64,000 nucleotides of DNA from Anaerolineales bacterium (GTDB lineage Bacteria; Chloroflexota; Anaerolineae; 4572-78; J111). Each line of letters begins with the position of its first letter. The stretch's first letter is position 1. A program made the position numbers and the translations under genes. Below the pieces are notes generated by a model that searched no databases, was not told the DNA's origin, and worked only from the letters and a program-made list of their open reading frames with translations. This document shows positions 58,814 to 64,000 of this stretch, in pieces. The stretch lies in the NCBI GenBank assembly GCA_015075405.1, contig JABTUK010000002.1:1364001-1428000 (forward strand). The letters run 5' to 3'.

Positions 58814-59776
58814 TTACAGCGCCTCAAACGCCCCTAATCGCTTGGCTCCCCACAAATAGAAGCCCATAATCACAATCGGGATCACCGTAAACGCCGCCGC
58901 CATAGGGATATTGCCCGACGTGCCCTGGTGTGACAGCACGGCCTGGCCGATGAAAAAGCTGGAGTTGCCCAGGGTTGACGGCACAATAAAATCACCCAAC
59001 GTGAGCGAGAAGGTGAAGATCGAGCCGGCCACCACGCCCGGAAAGGCCAGCGGCAGGGTCACAGTGCGGAAGGTTTCACCGGGGCGCGCCCCCAGGTCGC
59101 TGGAAGCTTCGAGCAGCGATTTGGGTACGCGCTCCAACGCTGCCTGGATCGGCAGAATCATATAAGGTAGCCAGACATACACAAACACCAGGAACATACC
59201 AATCACCGAGACCGACAGCGATGGGCCGCCAATGCCGGGCACACTCAACAGACCATCGAGCAGACCGCTCAGGCCAAACAGGTTAAGAAACCAACTGACA
59301 ATACCTTCTTTAGCCAGAATCAACTTCCAGGCATAGACCCGCACCAAATAGCTTGACCACAACGGCAGCAAAACCGCCAGATACAGGGCTACTTTCGCCT
59401 GGGGCGAGGCGTAGCGCACCATATAATAGGCCAGCGGAAAAGCCAAAATGGCCGAGGCCAGGGTAACTGCCACCGCCATCCCCAGGGTGCGCCCGGCGAT
59501 GTCCAGGTTGGCCGGCGTCAACAGGTCGGCATAAGTAGCCAGGGTAAATTGGCGCACCACCACGCCGGTGAAATCGTCCAGGTGAAAAAAGCTCTGGATC
59601 AGCAGGGCAAAGAGCGACCCCAGATAAAAAACGCCATAGGCCAGCAACGGCGGACCTAGCAGCAACAGCAGCAGCAGTTTAGGCCGCTGGTACAGAAAAG
59701 TGGAGACGCGCTGAATAACAGAAGCCGAACGCAGTTTGGATGAGTTTGATTGAGCTGAAGAAGTTGTTACCGCCAT
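58814..59776 (-). CDS. potB: Polyamine-type ABC transporter permease (PotB-like)
   Basis: About 320 residues with six membrane spans. The EAA-loop is SLLEASSDLGARPGETFRTVTLPLAFPG near 225-252. I chose ATG 59776, the second of two adjacent ATGs, which has GGGGGAA at five-base spacing; a TTG at 59788 adds four residues. With PotC it forms the channel for import of a polyamine or similar amine. Confidence 0.88.
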   Translation of the reverse strand: MAVTTSSAQSNSSKLRSASVIQRVSTFLYQRPKLLLLLLLGPPLLAYGVFYLGSLFALLIQSFFHLDDFTGVVVRQFTLATYADLLTPANLDIAGRTLGMAVAVTLASAILAFPLAYYMVRYASPQAKVALYLAVLLPLWSSYLVRVYAWKLILAKEGIVSWFLNLFGLSGLLDGLLSVPGIGGPSLSVSVIGMFLVFVYVWLPYMILPIQAALERVPKSLLEASSDLGARPGETFRTVTLPLAFPGVVAGSIFTFSLTLGDFIVPSTLGNSSFFIGQAVLSHQGTSGNIPMAAAFTVIPIVIMGFYLWGAKRLGAFEAL

Positions 59777-59795
59777 CATTTCCCCCAAGAAATTG

Positions 59796-59855
59796 GAGGG
59801 TTGGAAGGCTGGAAGGCTGGAAAATCAATCTTCCAATCTTCCAACCTTCCATTTT
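59796..59855. repeat. Octad inverted repeat (GGAAGGCT / CTTCCAAC units)
   Basis: GGAGGGTTGGAAGGCTGGAA faces TTCCAATCTTCCAACCTTCC between potA and potB. It is related in style to the CCAACCCT run inside the gene at 19944. Confidence 0.7.
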
Positions 59856-60898
59856 TACCCATTTCCCGCCACCACCCGATTATGACTCCGCTGCCAGGTT
59901 AAACGTACCCGGCGACCGCGGGCCGCCAGCGCCTCCATCGAGGTGGTATTGAGGTTTTGCTCGACCACCGTCAGTTCACTGCCTCGGTCTAGCTCGACAA
60001 TATAGCGGGTGTACAGGCCCAGATAAACCACCTCGCGGATATGCCCTTCGGCGGAACACATTCCCGGCGGCGAGGGGGCATCGGGGTCGCCCAGGTGAAT
60101 TTTTTCCGGGCGAATGGAGAACGTTTCGGGGGAGCCGGTCAACGCCTCTGCCACCGACCCGCTGACCAAATTAGACACGCCGACAAACCCGGCCACAAAG
60201 GGCGTGGCCGGATGCTCGTAAATCTCGGCGGGCGAACCAACCTGCTCGATTTTGCCCTGATTGAACACGGCCAGCCGGTCGCTCATGGTCAGCGCCTCTT
60301 CCTGGTCGTGGGTGACATAAACAAAGGTAATGCCCACCTGCTGCTGAATCGTCTTTAATTCAATCTGCATCTGCTGGCGCAGCTTGAGATCAAGCGCGCC
60401 CAACGGCTCGTCCAACAGCAGCACCCGCGGATGGTTGACCAGAGCGCGGGCCAGGGCGACTCGCTGGCGCTGGCCGCCCGAAAGCTGGCCTGGCTTGCGC
60501 TGCTCCAGACCCGATAGCTGCACCAGTTCCAATATTTCTCGCACCCGTTTCTCCCGCTCCGGTTTGGGTACCTTTTTAATCATCAGCCCGTACCCCACAT
60601 TTTGGCCCACCGTCATGTGCGGAAACAGGGCATAATCCTGAAAAACGGTGTTAACATCCCGCTCATAGGGCGGCAGGTTCGACACATCCTGGCCGTAAAG
60701 CTGGATATGCCCTCCGTCGGGCCGTTCAAAGCCGGCCACCAGACGCAAACAGGTAGTTTTGCCAGACCCCGACGGCCCCAACATCGTAAAAAATTCGCCG
60801 TCCAAAATATCGAGGCTGACGTTATCAACCGCTCTGACTTCGCCAAAATGACGGCTTACTTCAGCAAATCTGACGGCGGGAGGGGAAATATTGGTCAT
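59855..60898 (-). CDS. potA: Polyamine-type ABC transporter ATPase (PotA-like)
   Basis: 347 residues. Walker A is GPSGSGKTT near 38, the signature [15 protein letters not shown] near 140, Walker [13 protein letters not shown] near 158 and the switch His in [10 protein letters not shown] near 194. A C-terminal TOBE-type domain (about 280-345; [11 protein letters not shown]) senses substrate or regulates. It energises the PotBC permease. The order potD, aldehyde dehydrogenase, potA, potB, potC is read on the minus strand. Confidence 0.9.
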   Translation of the reverse strand: MTNISPPAVRFAEVSRHFGEVRAVDNVSLDILDGEFFTMLGPSGSGKTTCLRLVAGFERPDGGHIQLYGQDVSNLPPYERDVNTVFQDYALFPHMTVGQNVGYGLMIKKVPKPEREKRVREILELVQLSGLEQRKPGQLSGGQRQRVALARALVNHPRVLLLDEPLGALDLKLRQQMQIELKTIQQQVGITFVYVTHDQEEALTMSDRLAVFNQGKIEQVGSPAEIYEHPATPFVAGFVGVSNLVSGSVAEALTGSPETFSIRPEKIHLGDPDAPSPPGMCSAEGHIREVVYLGLYTRYIVELDRGSELTVVEQNLNTTSMEALAARGRRVRLTWQRSHNRVVAGNG

Positions 60899-60929
60899 GA
60901 GATATTTACAACTATCATGAATTTAAAGG

Positions 60930-61000
60930 TGGTAGGAACTAAGGGAACTGAAGGAACTGAGGAAACCTGAAGTTCCTTTAGTTCCCTCAGTTTCCAGATT
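60930..61000. repeat. GGAACT tandem/inverted repeat, copy 4
   Basis: GGAACTAAGGGAACTGAAGGAACTG faces AAGTTCCTTTAGTTCCCTCAG between potA and the aldehyde dehydrogenase gene. Confidence 0.7.
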
Positions 61001-61009
61001 TTGGCCTGT

Positions 61010-62479
61010 TTAGCGAATCATCAACCGTTCCGCTTTGCCCGAATAATTAATAAACACCGTCTTGATCTCGGTGAAGAAGTTCAGCCCTTCCTCGGCCATC
61101 TCGCGCTCGCCAACGCCGGTGGCTTTGGTCCCGCCAAAAGGCAGTTGCGCCTCGCCGCCGATAGTCGGCTCGTTGACATGAACCATACCCGTTTCGACCT
61201 CTTCGATGAAGCGCAAGACGGTGTTGATATTTTCGGTAAAAATGGAAGTCGTCAGGCCATACTCGACCGAATTGGCAAAACTAATGGCCTCCTCCAGGCT
61301 GTCGGCAGTGGTCACGGCCAGCACCGGACCAAAAACTTCTTCCTTAAAGATACGCATGGTCGGAGCGACGTTATCAAAAATGGTCGGCTCGACAAAGTAG
61401 CCGTGCTCCAGATGGGCGGGCCGTTGACCACCTGTGACCAGACGCGCCCCTTCGCTTTTAGCTACTTCGATATATTCCAGGTCGGTTTTCCACTGTTTTT
61501 CATCCACCGCCGGCCCCATATCCACGCTTTCATCCAGCCCCGGCCCAACCTTGATTTTTTGGGCTTTATCCACCAGCCGCTCGACCAACCCCTCCTTCAC
61601 CGTCGGATGGGCAATCACCCGCGAGGTGGCGGTGCAGCGCTGGCCGGTTGAGCCAAACGCGCCGCCGTGAATGGCTGTCGCCGCTTTATCCAGGTCGGCG
61701 TCGGGCATGACGATAACGGCGTTTTTGCCGCCCATCTCGCACGTCACCTTGATGCCGCGCTGGGCCGCTTTGACATACAAGGCGTTCCCGACCGCATTAG
61801 AGCCGGTAAACGAGACCGCCCGCACCGCCGGATGGTTAACAATGGCTTCACCCACCACCGAGCCGGAACCGACGACCATGTTAAAGACCCCCGGCGGCAG
61901 TCCGGCTTCCTCATAAATTTCGGCCAGCAACGAGGCCGTGGCCGGGGTCAATTCGGCCGGTTTGAAGACCACCGTGTTGCCGGCCACCAGCGCCGGGGCT
62001 GATTTCCAGACCGGAATGGCCCAGGGAAAATTCCAGGGAGCAATCAGGCCAACTACCCCCAGCGGGCGGCGGATGGTGTAGGTGAAGGTATCCCGCGCCT
62101 CCGAGGGCAGGGTTTTGCCGTGCATCCGAAAGCCTTCGCCGGCATAATATTCCAGCAGCGAAATCCCTTTGAGAGCTTCGCCTTTGGCTTCTTTGAGGAT
62201 TTTGCCCTCCTCGTGGGTCATGGTCCGGGCAATCTCGTCGGCCCGCTGCCGGGCAATATTGGCCGCCCGCCAGATCACCCGACCCCGTTCCGGGCCAGGC
62301 GTATTTTTCCAATCGTGAAAAGCTGCCTCCGCTGCCGCAATCGCCTGCTGCGCGTCTGCGGCCGTGGCTGCTGGAAATTCGGCCAGCACCTCGCTGGGGT
62401 CAGCCGGGTTGAGATTACGCACCAACCGCTCCGACTGCGGGTGAATCCACTGGCCGTTGATATATGAACCTGTCCGCAT
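61010..62479 (-). CDS. NAD(P)-dependent aldehyde dehydrogenase
   Basis: 489 residues from ATG 62479, with GGAGG six bases upstream. The extra frame to 62551 runs through a terminator hairpin. The fold shows [13 protein letters not shown] near 150, FTGSNAVG near 226, the general base in CEMGGKNA near 250 and the nucleophile in [11 protein letters not shown] near 285. It lies between potD and potA, so a role in oxidising an aldehyde from an imported amine is likely. Ketoglutarate-semialdehyde-type enzymes look similar. EutE is a separate family. Confidence 0.88.
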   Translation of the reverse strand: MRTGSYINGQWIHPQSERLVRNLNPADPSEVLAEFPAATAADAQQAIAAAEAAFHDWKNTPGPERGRVIWRAANIARQRADEIARTMTHEEGKILKEAKGEALKGISLLEYYAGEGFRMHGKTLPSEARDTFTYTIRRPLGVVGLIAPWNFPWAIPVWKSAPALVAGNTVVFKPAELTPATASLLAEIYEEAGLPPGVFNMVVGSGSVVGEAIVNHPAVRAVSFTGSNAVGNALYVKAAQRGIKVTCEMGGKNAVIVMPDADLDKAATAIHGGAFGSTGQRCTATSRVIAHPTVKEGLVERLVDKAQKIKVGPGLDESVDMGPAVDEKQWKTDLEYIEVAKSEGARLVTGGQRPAHLEHGYFVEPTIFDNVAPTMRIFKEEVFGPVLAVTTADSLEEAISFANSVEYGLTTSIFTENINTVLRFIEEVETGMVHVNEPTIGGEAQLPFGGTKATGVGEREMAEEGLNFFTEIKTVFINYSGKAERLMIR

Positions 62480-62495
62480 GTGGACCTCCATCACG

Positions 62496-62603
62496 ATGTA
62501 GGACAAACTTAAGTTTGTCCTACATTTTTGAGAATGATAGGGGCGTAGCATGCTACGCCCCTACTCAAACAGACCTATAAGGTCTTAAAGACCTTATAGG
62601 TCT
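62496..62603. repeat. Three consecutive perfect palindromes
   Basis: ATGTAGGACAAACTT and its complement (62496-62525, followed by a T run on the plus strand), TAGGGGCGTAGCA/TGCTACGCCCCTA (62538-62563), and AGACCTATAAGGTCTT..AAGACCTTATAGGTCT (62571-62603). They fill the gap between potD and the aldehyde dehydrogenase gene and can all form hairpins in the transcript. Confidence 0.8.
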
Positions 62604-62618
62604 CATATCAAATTTAAC

Positions 62619-64000
62619 CTACCGTCCCCCAATGACCGCAATATAGTTTGTAACCCACTCATGATAGGGCACACAGCCGCCGCTGCCATTGCTGCAATCG
62701 GCTATAGGTGTGCGCCAGAAATGGATTTTTTCAAAGTTTTCGAAGCCGTTGGTTTTACAGCCTTCGGCCCCCAGCAGTTCATTGCCCTCGCAAGCCGCCG
62801 GCACGGAGGGCACGGAACCAAACCAGGCGGCCAAATCGCCCTGGAGTTTGGGGTTGAGCGAATGTTCCAGCCACTTGTAGGCGCAGTTGGGGTGCGGGGC
62901 TTCGACGTGCAGCATGGTGGTGTCAGCCCAGCCGGTCGCCCCTTCTGCGGGAATAACGCTGTCAATGGATGCGCCGCCCGCTTTCAGTAAATTAACCTGG
63001 AACGGCCAGGAACTGGAAGCGACGACGCCTTCGTTGGTAAAGTCGTCCATCTGGATGAAGGCATCGTGCCAGTAACGGCCCACAATCTGGCGTTGTTCGC
63101 GCAGCAGGTCAAGCGCCGCTTTGAACTGGTCGGGGTTTAAATCATAGGGGTCTTTGATGCCCAGGTCGGGGTTGGTCGCCATGAGGTAAAGGGCGGCATC
63201 GGCCACGTAAATCGGGCCGTCATAAGCCTGCACCCGGCCTTTGTTCGATTTACCGTCGGGCAAGGTCATCTCTTTAAAAACCACTTCCCAACTGGTCGGC
63301 GGCTCCTCGCCAAAGGCTTCGGTGTTGTACATCAGCACATTCGCGCCCCACTGGTAGGGTACGCCGTAATGTTCGGGCGTGCCATCGCCATCTTTGTCCA
63401 CAGTGTGCCAGGGCGCGCTTTGCAGGCGCTCGTCAACGGTACTCCAACTGGGGATCAGGTCGGGGTTGACGGGCTGGACCCGGCCACCATAAACCAGGCG
63501 CAGGCTGGCGTCGCCCGAAGCCGTCACCAGGTCAAACCCGCCTTCGTTCATGAGGGCGACCATTTCATCGGAGGTGGCTGCAACTTTGACCTCAACCTTG
63601 CAGCCGGTATCGGCCTCAAAACTTGTCACCCAATCGTAAGCCGGGTCGGTTTCACCGCGTTCGATGTAGCCGGCCCAGGCCACAATCGAGACCGCCCCCT
63701 CGCCTTCGCCGACCTCAGTCATCATCGCCCCAGAGCCGGCGCTCGCTGGAGCAGCCGCGGCGGCTTCGGCGGCAGCCTTGGCCGCTTCAACCTCAGCTTG
63801 CAGCGCCGAGGCGGTGGCTTCGGCTGCAGCTACAGCTTCAGAGCCGGCTTTTTCGGCTTCGGCTTTGGCCGCTTCGACCTGGGCTTGAGCGGTTTCAACT
63901 TTGGCTTGAGCCTCGGCCTCGATAGCCGCTACATCGGGGGTAGGGGCGGCGCCGCAGGCAGCCAAGAGGGGCACACCTATCATCAATAGGCCAACAAACA
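62619..64000 (-). CDS. potD: Polyamine-type ABC transporter substrate-binding lipoprotein, 5' end outside the window
   Basis: At least 460 residues. The frame is open to the window edge, and the in-frame residues before the usual start read FVGLLMIGVPLLAAC. This is a lipoprotein signal with Cys as the lipid site, so the true start lies just beyond 64000. A coiled Ala/Glu-rich stretch (about 15-80, AEAQAKVETAQAQVEAAKAE) links the anchor to the binding domain (VSIVAWAGYIERGETD onward), which resembles PotD/PotF-type proteins. It would deliver amines to PotABC. The linker is unusually long. Confidence 0.88.
   Translation of the reverse strand, partial: FVGLLMIGVPLLAACGAAPTPDVAAIEAEAQAKVETAQAQVEAAKAEAEKAGSEAVAAAEATASALQAEVEAAKAAAEAAAAAPASAGSGAMMTEVGEGEGAVSIVAWAGYIERGETDPAYDWVTSFEADTGCKVEVKVAATSDEMVALMNEGGFDLVTASGDASLRLVYGGRVQPVNPDLIPSWSTVDERLQSAPWHTVDKDGDGTPEHYGVPYQWGANVLMYNTEAFGEEPPTSWEVVFKEMTLPDGKSNKGRVQAYDGPIYVADAALYLMATNPDLGIKDPYDLNPDQFKAALDLLREQRQIVGRYWHDAFIQMDDFTNEGVVASSSWPFQVNLLKAGGASIDSVIPAEGATGWADTTMLHVEAPHPNCAYKWLEHSLNPKLQGDLAAWFGSVPSVPAACEGNELLGAEGCKTNGFENFEKIHFWRTPIADCSNGSGGCVPYHEWVTNYIAVIGGR

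Overview
The window (about 57% GC by eye, densely coding, mostly AGGAG-type ribosome sites) looks like a chromosomal segment of an uncultured Chloroflexota bacterium, probably an Anaerolineae/Caldilineae relative. This rests on the bifunctional transaldolase/glucose-6-phosphate isomerase fusion, the style of the secreted LysM, TolB-like and cohesin-like proteins, and the abundance of intergenic heptad repeats. It is an inference without a marker tree. No rRNA, tRNA or CRISPR array was seen.

Region 1 (1-14.9 kb, minus strand) is respiratory. It holds an NrfHA-type cytochrome c nitrite reductase and a Crp/Fnr regulator, then a cytochrome c maturation operon (ccmE, ccmF, ccmH, thioredoxin, CcmI-like zinc-ribbon protein, diheme cytochrome c, ccmA, ccmB). 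That operon is split by a small accessory island: an orphan PD-(D/E)xK nuclease, a frameshifted nuclease-like gene and a DUF2283 gene. Upstream lies a beta-propeller protein with what looks like a LAS/M15 peptidase domain.

Region 2 (15-37.5 kb) is mixed housekeeping: an mhqO/mhqD-like pair, a large secreted metzincin-cohesin protein, a SulP-STAS-rhodanese transporter, class II fructose bisphosphatase, the infC-rpmI-rplT operon (infC apparently starting at AUA), a LysM/DUF4015 protein, an SPFH protein, tal-pgi and a CBS/DUF294 protein.

Region 3 (37.5-56 kb, plus strand) is an ethanolamine-utilisation metabolosome. It has a permease with a long structured leader, EutA, EutB, EutC, EutL, EutE, a BMC-H shell protein, EutQ, EutJ, a tandem-domain shell protein, and a small unrecognised protein that resembles the EutQ N-terminus and ends in an encapsulation-like helix. 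The locus has been invaded repeatedly: a decayed IS630-family element, a second orphan PD-(D/E)xK nuclease, and a type II restriction-modification pair whose borders look like integron attC sites. No BMC-P vertex protein, phosphotransacylase or cobalamin adenosyltransferase is present here.

Region 4 (56-64 kb, minus strand) holds small orphan genes, then a polyamine-type ABC transporter (binding protein cut by the window end, PotA, PotB, PotC) with an aldehyde dehydrogenase, which suggests amine uptake and oxidation.

Across the window many gene junctions carry tandem 7-8 bp units, most of them arranged as inverted repeats, plus several families of hairpin or terminal-inverted-repeat elements. 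Some of these repeats are read as protein, including parts of signal peptides. The restriction-modification cassette and the heptad-repeat system are the two things most worth checking.
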